In this document: in pieces, positions 23,671-32,130 of the stretch
How the letters are laid out: the number at the start of each line of letters is the position of its first letter
Position numbering within the stretch: position 1 is the first letter of the stretch
Origin: M55B118 sp964501715
Lineage (GTDB): Bacteria; Bacillota_I; Bacilli_A; Izemoplasmatales; Izemoplasmataceae
Assembly (NCBI GenBank): GCA_964501715.1
Contig: CAZCTR010000001.1
Coordinates: forward strand, 62,001-126,000
Length of the DNA stretch: 64,000 bases
Direction of reading: 5' to 3'
Notes under the pieces: model-generated
Told to the model about the DNA's origin: nothing
Databases searched by the model: none
The model's input: only the letters and a program-made list of their open reading frames with translations
Made by a program: the position numbers and the translations under genes

Positions 23671-24353
23671 AGGATGCCAATCATCGCTTTGACGGTTTCT
23701 GCAGCCTTCGCAGCCGAACGTTCCATTTCATCTTCATAGGTTTCCATTTGTATGTCGGTATCAAGCTCGTCTGAAATGGTCCTTATGCAGAGGAAGGGCA
23801 ACGCCTCCAACCAGGCGACATGCGCGATGGCGGCAGCCTCCATGTCCACAGCAAGTGCCTGCGGATTTAAAGAGAGGGCTTTTGTTATGCTTGAACGCCC
23901 TTTCACGAACTGGTCCCCTGTAAGGATGGTGCCTTCTTTGAAGGCATAGGAAAGCGTGTTGAAAGCCTTCCTCGCAGACAGCAACAAGCCTTCGTCCGCA
24001 TCGAATGCGTCAGGCGCTCCGGGAATCTGTCCATACGGATAATGAAAGGCGGTCACATCGACGTCGTGATAGGCGATCTTTGAACCGACGACCAGCGTGC
24101 CGAAGGGGACGTCCAGTCCTCCGGCGACACCCACGTTCAAAAGTGCGTCTGGACGGATGCGCTCAATAAGCGCGGTGGCCACATACGCGGAATGCGTCTT
24201 TCCTATGCCGCTTCTGACAGCGCTCACGGTATGAGGGCCGTCTTCAACCCTGTAAAGCGTGTGACCCCGCAGTGATTCCGTCTCATAGGAATCCTGAAGA
24301 TTCAAAAATGCCCTGAGTTCCTCATCCATGGCGAAAATGATGGCGAAATGCAT
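23667..24353 (-). CDS. mtnN: 5'-methylthioadenosine/S-adenosylhomocysteine nucleosidase
   Basis: A 228-residue nucleoside phosphorylase-fold enzyme that cleaves methylthioadenosine and S-adenosylhomocysteine to adenine and a thioribose, recycling methyl-donor by-products. Hallmarks are FAIIFAMDEEL at the start, NVGVAGGL, AVDMEAAAIAHVAW (substrate-binding Glu) and ISDELD with the catalytic aspartate. This fits the many methyltransferases around it. Start ATG 24353 follows GGGAGGAACATCTT. mtnN is also found downstream of greA in Bacillus. Confidence 0.96.
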   Translation of the reverse strand: MHFAIIFAMDEELRAFLNLQDSYETESLRGHTLYRVEDGPHTVSAVRSGIGKTHSAYVATALIERIRPDALLNVGVAGGLDVPFGTLVVGSKIAYHDVDVTAFHYPYGQIPGAPDAFDADEGLLLSARKAFNTLSYAFKEGTILTGDQFVKGRSSITKALSLNPQALAVDMEAAAIAHVAWLEALPFLCIRTISDELDTDIQMETYEDEMERSAAKAAETVKAMIGIL

Positions 24354-24375
24354 AAGATGTTCCTCCCATCAAATG

Positions 24376-24403
24376 AAAAAAAGAATGACGACCATTCTTT
24401 TAT
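24376..24403 (-). terminator. Terminator of greA overlapping its stop codon
   Basis: The arms AAAGAATG (24380-24387) and CATTCTTT (24393-24400) form a stem followed on the minus strand by TTTTT. Confidence 0.7.
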
Positions 24404-24870
24404 TTCACGTCCTGTATTTCGATGTTTATTTCTCGGCCTGAATCAGTGCGTACGCGTACTGTCTCGTTTTTCTCATGACCGATGACAGCTTTTCCCACAG
24501 GCGATTCGTTGGAGATCTTGTGTTCGAAAGGGTCCGCTTCGAGCGAACCGACGATGTTGTATTCTTCAGGGTCCTTGCCGTTGATTTTCAGCTTGACCGT
24601 TTTTCCGATGGCGACCACTTTATTGTTCTTGTCATCAGTGATGATTTCAGCGTGCTTGAGAATGTTCTCGATTTCGCGGATGCGCTGTTCGTTCTTGGCC
24701 TGGTCATCCCGGGCGGCGTCATAATCCGCGTTCTCACTGAGGTCACCTTGCGCCCGGGCTTCCTTGAGCGCTTCCAATATCCGGTCTCTTTCGTCTGTTT
24801 TGCGATGCTCGAGCTCCTGTTTGAGCTCCTGCATCCCTTCTTTGGTCAATTGATACACATTGTTTTCCAT
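24400..24870 (-). CDS. greA: Transcription elongation factor GreA
   Basis: A 156-residue GreA, which stimulates RNA polymerase to cleave backtracked transcripts. The N-terminal coiled-coil contains the acidic tip (DLSENADYDAARDDQ) needed for cleavage, and the C-terminal FKBP-like domain has SPVGKAVIGHEKNETVRV. Start ATG 24870 has AAGGAGG upstream, and an extended -10 (TGATACAAT, 24903-24895) lies just before, so it probably has its own promoter in addition to read-through from trhP2. Confidence 0.97.
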   Translation of the reverse strand: MENNVYQLTKEGMQELKQELEHRKTDERDRILEALKEARAQGDLSENADYDAARDDQAKNEQRIREIENILKHAEIITDDKNNKVVAIGKTVKLKINGKDPEEYNIVGSLEADPFEHKISNESPVGKAVIGHEKNETVRVRTDSGREINIEIQDVK

Positions 24871-24926
24871 GGCTAACCTCCTTGTATTAAGGGTATTGTA
24901 TCATGTTTTATAGGGCGTGGCAATTT

Positions 24927-26117
24927 CTAAGGTGTGACTTTTCTGAGAATGTCATAAGGGCTCATTTCAAATGGGGCTTCCACCCAGATCCTTTGCTTGG
25001 GATGACGCGCCACGGCGACCTTCAACCCCTCTTCTGATGCCATCTTTGATACAGCAAAAGTAAGGGTCTCGCTGCTTGGGGAGAAACGTTCGAGATAGTC
25101 GCCCTCTTCAAAATAGTTTCGTTGTTCGACAAGGGCTTTTCCTCTTTTCTTGTCATAATCGAGAACTATGCCGACAAAGGCCTGGGTGGGCTGCTCGCTT
25201 CTCAGGTTGTATAGCTGTTGTTCAGTGGTGGTCATGCCTTGCATGAAACCATCTGAAGTGAGCCTGTTTTCAGCTTTTTTGATGTTGAGCAGATATGACG
25301 GTATATCCGGTTCGATCTCCTCGGTGATGTCGTCGATCAGGCGCCTGTATGTGTTCACCACCGTCGCGATGTAATGGATGCTTTTCATCCTTCCCTCGAT
25401 CTTGAGGGATTCGACACCGATATCGATCAACCGCGAAATGTGTCGTACGGTCTGCAGGTCCTTGGATGCCATGGCGAACGGCTCGTCCTCATTGAGCAGG
25501 GTGTCACCCTTGAACAAATCGTAGTGCCAACGGCATGAATGCGCGCATCCACCGCGGTTTGCGTCACGGTCCGTCATCGTGTTGGAAAGGGTGCACTTGC
25601 CGGAATAGGAGACGCACATGCCTCCATGGATGAAGACTTCAAGTTCCGTACGTGTGTGGGGTTTCATCGCCTCGATCTCGTCAAGTGACAGCTCCCTCGC
25701 TAACACGATGCGTTCGGCACCCCGTGCGTGCAGGTGGTTCGCCGAAACGTGATTCGTGATGGATTGCTGGGTGGATATGTGCACGGACAGACCAGTCAGC
25801 TCCCTCACTTTCCTCATGACGGCGTGTGAAGCGACAATGACCGCATCGACACCGATGTCCTCCAGCGCCTGCAAGTATTCACCGAGTCCTTCCAGATCCT
25901 CCTCATGGGGATACATGTTGACGGTGACATAGACCTTCTTGCCATGGTCATGGGCGAAACGTACGGCTTCCCGGATGGTCTCAAGGTCAAAATTGGAGGC
26001 CCGGGCGCGAAGCGAGAAAGCCTTTCCGCCTATAAAGACGGCATCCGCCCCGTAAAGAAGGGCGATCTTGAGTTTCTCCATGTCTCCGGCTGGCGCCAGG
26101 AGTTCAGGTTTCTTCAT
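24927..26117 (-). CDS. trhP2: U32-family tRNA hydroxylation protein TrhP2
   Basis: A 396-residue peptidase-U32 family protein. The signature ESLKIEGRMKSIHY and the cysteines in GGCAHSCRWHYDLF are present, and it opens with KPELLAPAGDMEKLK. In B. subtilis the paired U32 proteins TrhP1/TrhP2 (YrrN/YrrO) make 5-hydroxyuridine at tRNA position 34 from prephenate, which TrmR then methylates. Here both U32 genes and trmR lie consecutively. It starts directly after trhP1 (stop and start within TGAATG) and precedes greA. udk, between them in Bacillus, is missing. Confidence 0.92.
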   Translation of the reverse strand: MKKPELLAPAGDMEKLKIALLYGADAVFIGGKAFSLRARASNFDLETIREAVRFAHDHGKKVYVTVNMYPHEEDLEGLGEYLQALEDIGVDAVIVASHAVMRKVRELTGLSVHISTQQSITNHVSANHLHARGAERIVLARELSLDEIEAMKPHTRTELEVFIHGGMCVSYSGKCTLSNTMTDRDANRGGCAHSCRWHYDLFKGDTLLNEDEPFAMASKDLQTVRHISRLIDIGVESLKIEGRMKSIHYIATVVNTYRRLIDDITEEIEPDIPSYLLNIKKAENRLTSDGFMQGMTTTEQQLYNLRSEQPTQAFVGIVLDYDKKRGKALVEQRNYFEEGDYLERFSPSSETLTFAVSKMASEEGLKVAVARHPKQRIWVEAPFEMSPYDILRKVTP

Positions 26118-26999
26118 TCATTTCACCGTCCCTTGTCTGTATACGGTCTTCTTGTGAAGAAAGCCTTCGTCATGATCGACGTATCGTTTCAAGAGCACAT
26201 CATCCGTTCCCTTGTCACGTGCTTTCACAAGGTCGCAGGCAATGGACACAACGCGGTCCTCCTGATAGAAGAGCGAATCAACAAAGAAATAGGTCAACGC
26301 TTTTTTTAATCGGTCCATCACATTGAAACTATGCATGGGTTTGCTTCGGAAGACATGGGTCCCAAAATCATCCTGATAGATCGGATAGGGTTCATCCTCG
26401 CGTTGGGCTTCGACGATATGAAGCGGTGTCTTGTTGTATGACCCGGCGTCTTTTTTCCCTTCATGTTTGAGAAAGCTTTCGACCAAAGGGCGCGCCGAAT
26501 GAAACATGTTGATGTGCCCATGGCCCAATAGTGCGAAAGGAAGGACGCTTTTTTCACTTATCGAGTCGATGTCGTCGATGGTGAGCTGTCTTGCGCCCAC
26601 CACGGCCTTTATGCCCTCCTCTTTCCAGAACATGATGTCCTCATGATTGGTGAGATACGTCTCCGCATCATAGATGAGCAAATGTTTGAGGCCGTGTTCG
26701 CCGGCTTTCGAGGCGACCGCGAGATCCGCGAAAAGAATGCCATCCACCGGCAAATCCCTGATTTTTCCAAAAACATGGTCCAAAGCTGAGAGGTCGCCTT
26801 CGTGGACAAGGGCGTTCATGTTCAAAAAAACGCTCTTCCCATGGTTCGCCGCTTTCATCACAAGAGGTTCAAGGGCGTCAGGCGTGTATGTTTCGCGCAT
26901 TCTCAGGGCGAATGGACGGACTCCGAGGACCACGCCGTCGACCGGCGTGTCGATGAGTTTATGCATGAGCGGGCCGTCCGCATGTATGTAGATGAACAT
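26118..26999 (-). CDS. trhP1: U32-family tRNA hydroxylation protein TrhP1
   Basis: A 293-residue U32-like protein shorter and more divergent than its neighbour, lacking the long C-terminal part. The order trmR-trhP1-trhP2 and the size match B. subtilis YrrN. The segments GVVLGVRPFALRMRETY, HGKSVFLNMNALVHEGDL and LLGHGHINMFHSARPLVESF correspond to the beta/alpha barrel of the family. It is expected to act with TrhP2 in forming tRNA 5-hydroxyuridine 34. Start ATG 26999 follows GGAAGTGATACC. Confidence 0.88.
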   Translation of the reverse strand: MFIYIHADGPLMHKLIDTPVDGVVLGVRPFALRMRETYTPDALEPLVMKAANHGKSVFLNMNALVHEGDLSALDHVFGKIRDLPVDGILFADLAVASKAGEHGLKHLLIYDAETYLTNHEDIMFWKEEGIKAVVGARQLTIDDIDSISEKSVLPFALLGHGHINMFHSARPLVESFLKHEGKKDAGSYNKTPLHIVEAQREDEPYPIYQDDFGTHVFRSKPMHSFNVMDRLKKALTYFFVDSLFYQEDRVVSIACDLVKARDKGTDDVLLKRYVDHDEGFLHKKTVYRQGTVK

Positions 27000-27003
27000 G
27001 GTA

Positions 27004-27633
27004 TCACTTCCGTTTGATGCTCAAACTCATCCCGTCCCCGAGGGGATAGATGGCCGTTTCAAAATCATTCTGGTTCAGAACCCATCGGTTGAACTCATCG
27101 ATTTTCCTGATGAGCTGGCGGGTGTTCCTGTGCTTGTTGCGGGCCGCAGGATCACCCACAAGGCCGTGAAAGAGAAGATTATCCACAAGTACGGCCCCTC
27201 TTTTGCGGACAAGCGGGGCATATCTGGTGAAATATTGTTTCGACTGGCTCTTCGCGCCGTCTATGAACAGAAGATCGAAAGGGCCGTCTAGGGACTCCGG
27301 GTCCAAGTGGAGCGCATCTTCCTCGATCACAGTGATCCTCTCCTCAAGTCCGGCCTCCTTGATGTTTTTGCGGGCCTCCAAGGCCAAAGAAGCGTCCCTT
27401 TCGATGGTGGTGACGCGCAACTTTGGGGAATGTTTGGCCATGGCGATTGCGCTGAAACCTATCGCCGTGCCAACCTCAAGGACCTTGTCCGCATCCATCA
27501 GGGTGAGCGTCTGCCTCAGGAAACGCAGCACGTCATCGGTGATGATGGGAACCTCGTCCCTTTTTGCGCGCATGCTCAAAGAGACCAATGTCGGATCGGT
27601 CTCTTCAGGATGGATGGTGTTCAGATAACTCAT
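27004..27633 (-). CDS. trmR: tRNA 5-hydroxyuridine methyltransferase TrmR (O-methyltransferase)
   Basis: A 209-residue class I O-methyltransferase of the YrrM type, which methylates ho5U34 to mo5U34 in several tRNAs. The SAM-binding site is VLEVGTAIGFSAIAMA (about 59-74). ERDASLALEARKN and the metal-binding FDLLFIDGAKSQS follow. It overlaps the yrzB-like gene by ATGA and precedes the two U32 genes, giving a complete mo5U module in one operon. Confidence 0.93.
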   Translation of the reverse strand: MSYLNTIHPEETDPTLVSLSMRAKRDEVPIITDDVLRFLRQTLTLMDADKVLEVGTAIGFSAIAMAKHSPKLRVTTIERDASLALEARKNIKEAGLEERITVIEEDALHLDPESLDGPFDLLFIDGAKSQSKQYFTRYAPLVRKRGAVLVDNLLFHGLVGDPAARNKHRNTRQLIRKIDEFNRWVLNQNDFETAIYPLGDGMSLSIKRK

Positions 27634-27899
27634 TGTGTCTCTTCTTCGTTCTCTTCGCTGAGATAGGCGTCGAGAACCTCTTCAATGAGGTCGAATTCCT
27701 CATCGGTCTCAATGGGGCGAAGGTCTCCGCCGTCCGTCTCGGTCTCATCATATGAAGCAGCGTGCACTTCATCGGTGTCCCCGGGTTCTTTGTAGACAAC
27801 ATAGGATTTCCCGAATTTCTCACTTTTGAACGTGAGCACGATCTCAAAATCCTGCTCGTTCCCTTCTTCATCGATGACTCTCAAAGTCTTGTCTTCCAT
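27630..27899 (-). CDS. yrzB: DUF1292 protein (YrzB-like)
   Basis: An 89-residue very acidic protein of the DUF1292 family. It opens LRVIDEEGNEQDFEIVLTF and has the YVVYKEPGDTDEVHAASYD strand region, ending in a glutamate-rich tail. Function is unknown. In Bacillus it follows ruvX (yrrK), as here, three bases after the ruvX stop. It overlaps trmR by four bases. Confidence 0.9.
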   Translation of the reverse strand: MEDKTLRVIDEEGNEQDFEIVLTFKSEKFGKSYVVYKEPGDTDEVHAASYDETETDGGDLRPIETDEEFDLIEEVLDAYLSEENEEETQ

Positions 27900-27902
27900 G
27901 AT

Positions 27903-28328
27903 TCACACTCCTTTTGATGTGGCATTCAAATAATCCTGCAAAATGATCACGGCCGCATGCTGGTCGATGGTCTTGCGTCTTTTCTTCTGTTTGAGGCCTT
28001 TGTCGACCATCATCGACTGGGCCATCCTGCTCGTGAGGCGCTCATCGTATAGCACGACAGGCACATCCGTTTTCTTTTCCAGCTTCTTTTTGAAGCGCTC
28101 TGAAGCCTTGGCCTGCGGCCCGATGCTTCCGTCCATGTTTTTCGGATAACCGAGCACAATGGTGTCGATCGGTTCATCCTTGAGCAGTTCAAGCACCCTC
28201 TCAAGCGCAACCGTGACATCCTGGTTCTTGAATTTCAGATTCTCAAAACCCCTGGCGAATGTGCTCTCCCTGTCGCTGATTGCGATGCCCAGGGAGGCAT
28301 CACCAAGGTCAAGCCCTAGCTTTTTCAT
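27903..28328 (-). CDS. ruvX: Holliday junction resolvase-like protein RuvX/YqgF
   Basis: A 141-residue RNase H-fold protein of the YqgF family. Catalytic acidic residues are in LGLDLGDASLGIA (first strand), IVLGYPKNMDGSIG, YDERLTSRMAQ and near the end IDQHAAVIILQDYL. The family is tied to Holliday-junction or 16S rRNA 5'-end processing. The start ATG 28328 lies 20 bases inside the 3' end of alaS with AAGGAG upstream. yrzL (IreB), which separates the two genes in most Bacillota, is not present. Confidence 0.94.
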   Translation of the reverse strand: MKKLGLDLGDASLGIAISDRESTFARGFENLKFKNQDVTVALERVLELLKDEPIDTIVLGYPKNMDGSIGPQAKASERFKKKLEKKTDVPVVLYDERLTSRMAQSMMVDKGLKQKKRRKTIDQHAAVIILQDYLNATSKGV

Positions 28329-30948
28329 CCAAAGTCTCCTTCACGTGCCGGATGACCTCATCAACTTTGGATGTGTCGCGACCGCCCGCTTGAGCGAAAT
28401 CGGGGCGTCCGCCTCCGCCGCCTCCGGCGATGCTTGCGGCTTCCTTGACAAGGTTTCCGGCATGGACATCGCTTTGGCTCTTGGCCACGAGGACGACTTT
28501 ACCGTCATAAGTGTCGGCGAGGAAGACGACACCTTTTCCCATGTGCTCCATGAGCCTGTCGGCCAGGGCCTTCAGATCTTTCGGCGCGACATCCTCAAGC
28601 TTGAGGATGAGGTTGCCGTGCTCATCAACTTGTTCGAGATAGTTTCCGACGTTGCTGAGGCGTTGTTTCTGACGTGCCTCCTCATAAGCCTTCTCAAGCT
28701 TCTTCACAGCTTTTTGGAAGTCCTCGACATGCTTGCGCATCGCAATCACATCGCGATAACTGCCTTGTTTCTCAACGGGCTTTTCGGGTTCGAAAGGCAA
28801 ATCCACTCCCTCTTCGGAAGCTTTTTCAAGAACGTTTTCCGCTTTATCCCTGAGATGGGCGAGTGTGGATTCGAATCCCCGCATGTATTCACCGATATTC
28901 GGCACACGGCCGTTCGCAAGGGCAATGACCCTGTAGATTCCGGATCCCTTCGACTCGACGGACACTATCGCGAAACGCTCGATGTCAGCGGTGTTGTCCA
29001 CGTGGGTGCCTCCGCAAAGGTCAAGGGTGATGCCCATGTTGACCATGCGGACCTCGTCTTCGTATTTCTCTCCGAATTCCGCAATGGCACCACGTTCTTT
29101 CGCTTCATCAAGCTCCACCCGCTCGACTTCGACATCTATGGCCTCTTGGATTTTCCCGTTGACCCGGTCCTCGATATCAATCAGGGTGTTCTCATCGGGG
29201 AGGTCGTAATGGTTGAAATCAAAACGCAGGTAATCCGGCCCGACGAGCGAGCCTTGTTGCATGATATGCTCACCGAGCGTCTCACGAAGGACGCTGAAGA
29301 GCAGATGGGTCGCGGAATGGTGGGCTTCGGTCATTTTTCTGGACACCTCATCGACATGCAGTCTGACCGGGTCTCCCTCTTCAAGGGTATGGTCTTCGAT
29401 CATATGCAGGAACTGTCCGTTTGGCAACCTTTGTACATCCTGCACAGTGAATACCTGGTCCCCTTTGACAATGACGCCACGGTCAGCGATCTGGCCCCCG
29501 CTTTCTGCATAGAATGGCGTCTCCTTCGTGACCACACCGTCATCGAAGACCTTGATGACGGTACTCTCGACTTCTGTCGTCTCATAGCCGACGAAGTAGC
29601 TCTCCGCCTTGAAGGCAAGATATTCCTCGTTCTGGTCGTGCATGCCCACAGCATCCTTGCGTGCGGCGCGGGCACGTTCGCGTTGTTCTTCCATGTAGGC
29701 CTTGAAGCCCTCTTCATCGACGCTCATGCCCTCACTCTCAGCGTATTCCTTGGTGAGCTCGACGGGGAATCCATAGGTGTCATAAAGCATGAAGGCATCC
29801 TTGCCGTCGATCATGGACGCACTGCGCTCCATGATCTCCTTCAGAATCTTCTCCCCTTGAGAAAGGGTGTCAAGGAACTGCCCTTCCTCTTTTTCGATCA
29901 TCTTCTTGGTGAATGCCTTGGCCGATTCAAGATAGGGGTAGGTCTCTTTCATCATGTCGACGACGGTGTCGACGAGCGCGGTCAGGAAAGCGCCCTCGAT
30001 TCCGAGGCTGCGCCCATGCTTCAGTGAACGCCTTAGAAGACGGCGGAGCACATAGCCTCGTCCGTCGTTTGAGAAGGTCGCGCCGTCGGATAGGGCGAAG
30101 ACGACACTTCTTATATGGTCGGCGATGACCTTGAAGGACATCTCTCCGTTGTATGTTTTACCGGAAAGCGCCTCGAGGTCCTTGATGACAGGGAAGAAAA
30201 GGTCGGTCTCGAAATTCGTCTCCACACCCTGCATGATGGTCGCCATGCGTTCCAGGCCCATGCCGGTGTCTATGTTCTTGCTTGGAAGTTCGGGATACTC
30301 CTCACGCGAGAGGCCTTCCTTGGCATTGAACTGGGAAAGCACAATGTTCCAGATCTCGACGTAACGGTCATTCTCAACATCATTCTCGATCAAGGACAGA
30401 TCGGACTCTCCATAAGAGTCACCCCTGTCGTAGAATATCTCGGTCGAAGGGCCGCAGGGACCGGGTCCTATCTCCCAGAAGTTCTCATAGCTTCGTACGA
30501 TATGATCCTCTTTGACTCCGACATCGACCCACTTGTCATAGGTCTCGTCATCCGTGGGGTAGACCGACATGATCAGACGGTCGGGATCCAGACCGAAATA
30601 TTGTTTGCTGGTCAGGATCTCATAGGCCCATTCGATGGCCTTGTCCCTGAAATAGTCGCCGATTGAAAAGTTCCCCAGCATCTCAAAGAAAGTATGATGA
30701 CGGGCGGTGTGACCGACATTCTCTATATCGTTGGTCCGGATGCACTTCTGCACATTTACGATTTTTGGATTCGAAGGGACCTTGGAACCGTCGAAATAGC
30801 CCTTCAGAGGGGCGACACCGGCATTGATCCAAAGCAATGTCGGGTCATTGATGGGCACCAGGCTCGCACTTTCCTCGACCTTGTGACCCTTGTTTTTGAA
30901 AAACTCGATCCAGGTTTTCTTTATATCGTGTCCACTCATGTTTCTCAT
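28309..30948 (-). CDS. alaS: Alanine--tRNA ligase
   Basis: An 879-residue class II synthetase. The catalytic domain opens with the IKKTWIEFFKNKGH motif and has class II motif 2 around ARHHTFFEMLGNFSIGDYF. The editing domain has HHSATHLLFSVLRE and CGGTHVDNT (zinc ligands). The C-terminal DHHA1/C-Ala region has the glycine-rich stretch GGGGGRPDFAQAGG. Start ATG 30948 has AGGAG seven bases upstream. Expression is controlled by the T-box leader directly upstream, with a GCU alanine specifier. Confidence 0.98.
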   Translation of the reverse strand: MRNMSGHDIKKTWIEFFKNKGHKVEESASLVPINDPTLLWINAGVAPLKGYFDGSKVPSNPKIVNVQKCIRTNDIENVGHTARHHTFFEMLGNFSIGDYFRDKAIEWAYEILTSKQYFGLDPDRLIMSVYPTDDETYDKWVDVGVKEDHIVRSYENFWEIGPGPCGPSTEIFYDRGDSYGESDLSLIENDVENDRYVEIWNIVLSQFNAKEGLSREEYPELPSKNIDTGMGLERMATIMQGVETNFETDLFFPVIKDLEALSGKTYNGEMSFKVIADHIRSVVFALSDGATFSNDGRGYVLRRLLRRSLKHGRSLGIEGAFLTALVDTVVDMMKETYPYLESAKAFTKKMIEKEEGQFLDTLSQGEKILKEIMERSASMIDGKDAFMLYDTYGFPVELTKEYAESEGMSVDEEGFKAYMEEQRERARAARKDAVGMHDQNEEYLAFKAESYFVGYETTEVESTVIKVFDDGVVTKETPFYAESGGQIADRGVIVKGDQVFTVQDVQRLPNGQFLHMIEDHTLEEGDPVRLHVDEVSRKMTEAHHSATHLLFSVLRETLGEHIMQQGSLVGPDYLRFDFNHYDLPDENTLIDIEDRVNGKIQEAIDVEVERVELDEAKERGAIAEFGEKYEDEVRMVNMGITLDLCGGTHVDNTADIERFAIVSVESKGSGIYRVIALANGRVPNIGEYMRGFESTLAHLRDKAENVLEKASEEGVDLPFEPEKPVEKQGSYRDVIAMRKHVEDFQKAVKKLEKAYEEARQKQRLSNVGNYLEQVDEHGNLILKLEDVAPKDLKALADRLMEHMGKGVVFLADTYDGKVVLVAKSQSDVHAGNLVKEAASIAGGGGGGRPDFAQAGGRDTSKVDEVIRHVKETLDEKARA

Positions 30949-30980
30949 GTTTTCACTCCTCGCTCTAGCGTACTATTAAT

Positions 30981-31186
30981 AAAAAAACGTCCCTTAAAAA
31001 CACACAAGGACGAAATAATCCGCGGTACCACCTTTATTCAATAAGCGCTCAAACCGTTAACGCGGGTAGCGGACAAGGTTTGCCTTGTCTCTCGGGAGTA
31101 GCTTCAGCACTTGCACCGTCCGTTCTCAGCGGCCACGGACTCTCTTCAGGTGTTCGAATGCCTACTCGGCTCCGTCATCGATTTAC
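30981..31186 (-). ncRNA. T-box leader of alaS (alanine, specifier GCU)
   Basis: The minus-strand leader carries the conserved AAAGGTGGTACCGCGG T-box that pairs with the uncharged tRNA acceptor end. A terminator stem CGTCCTT/AAGGGACG with a run of T follows (30983-31013). Stem I shows the loop-E type GAGTAGG on the 5' side and GAA followed by the specifier GCT at 31102-31100. Uncharged tRNA-Ala would stabilise the antiterminator and allow alaS, ruvX and the downstream tRNA-modification genes to be transcribed. Confidence 0.93.
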
Positions 31187-31191
31187 ACCAT

Positions 31192-31220
31192 ATTATACCC
31201 AATAATCATCACAAATGCAA
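31192..31220 (-). promoter_or_regulatory. Promoter of the alaS T-box transcript
   Basis: On the minus strand TTGCAT (31220-31215), 17 bases, TATAAT (31197-31192), a few bases before stem I of the T-box. The rest of the gap 30949-31305 holds only the T-box and the divergent promoter for the CPBP gene. Confidence 0.85.
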
Positions 31221-31256
31221 GGCTCCGGCTCATTCATGTAAAGGGGATTCAACCGG

Positions 31257-31285
31257 TTGATTTCCCAATGGGTTTTCAATATTCT
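31257..31285 (+). promoter_or_regulatory. Predicted promoter of the CPBP protease gene
   Basis: TTGATT (31257-31262), 17 bases, TATTCT (31280-31285), just ahead of the GGGAGGTGG ribosome-binding site. Confidence 0.55.
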
Positions 31286-31305
31286 ATTCATGGGAGGTGG
31301 TGCAG

Positions 31306-32130
31306 ATGAAAACGTTCATACTCAAGACCGGTGCTTGGTCACATGGGCTTTCGATTCTCCTTGCGAGCACCCTGCTCTATCTGGGGGTGATTGCGAGCCC
31401 CCAGGGATGGCTCGCTTTTCCTACCGTCCTTTTGACGCTGGCAGGCGGCCTCATGCCCATGCTTATGACCATAGTGTTCATCAAGATGGACTGGTTTGAT
31501 GATAATCTTACCCTCAAGCGGTTCTTTTCCGATAAGTTCTCCTTGTCAAAGCCCAGCTTCAAAGGATGGACCTGGGTGGTTGCCATCCTTCTGATGGGCG
31601 CTTTGGTTCCGGTGTTCATACACTGGATGATGCATGGGGACATCAGACTATTCAAGGGCGGTCCGCTCTTGTTTCTGCCGATTGGTTTTTTCATCGGCGG
31701 TCTTGAGGAGGTCGGCTGGAGAGGCTTCTTTCTTGAAAAGCTTGAGAAACGTCACACGCCATTCACCGCAAGTCTCTTTGTCGGTGTCATCTGGATGCTA
31801 TGGCACTGGCCGCTTTTCTTCATCACCGGGACCTATCAACAGGGCCTCGGCCTATTCACGGCCGAAGGGATCGTGTTCCATCTCTCCATACTCTTTGGAA
31901 CGTTCCTCTATACCTTCCTCTATCACAAGACCCGTTATTCTGTCCTGGCTGTCATGATCTATCATGGTACCGGCAATGTTCTAGGGGAGATCCTCATCGA
32001 TGCAGAGCCCTGGGTGGGTTTAGGCGTCACAGTGGTTCTAAGCCTTGCGATCATCGCATTTGACAAAGACATGTTTTTCCATGGGCAGCGAAAAAAGGAA
32101 AGAACGGCCATCAGGCGTCCTCATCCATGA
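31306..32130 (+). CDS. CPBP family intramembrane metalloprotease
   Basis: A 274-residue protein with about seven to eight membrane helices and the CPBP (Abi/CAAX-type) motifs: EEVGWRGFF, WHWPLF and a final histidine/asparagine in YHGTGN. These form the intramembrane zinc or glutamate active site. Roles range from bacteriocin immunity to signalling; none is indicated here. Start ATG 31306 follows GGGAGGTGG. The 3' end overlaps the recD2 end by 20 bases in convergent orientation, with no terminator between them. Confidence 0.88.
   Translation: MKTFILKTGAWSHGLSILLASTLLYLGVIASPQGWLAFPTVLLTLAGGLMPMLMTIVFIKMDWFDDNLTLKRFFSDKFSLSKPSFKGWTWVVAILLMGALVPVFIHWMMHGDIRLFKGGPLLFLPIGFFIGGLEEVGWRGFFLEKLEKRHTPFTASLFVGVIWMLWHWPLFFITGTYQQGLGLFTAEGIVFHLSILFGTFLYTFLYHKTRYSVLAVMIYHGTGNVLGEILIDAEPWVGLGVTVVLSLAIIAFDKDMFFHGQRKKERTAIRRPHP

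Noticed and set aside
28159..30027. A 622-codon open frame on the plus strand opposite alaS
   Set aside because: It is fully antisense to the clearly coding alaS gene, has low-complexity translation with no recognisable domain, and no ribosome-binding site. It is a by-product of alaS codon usage.
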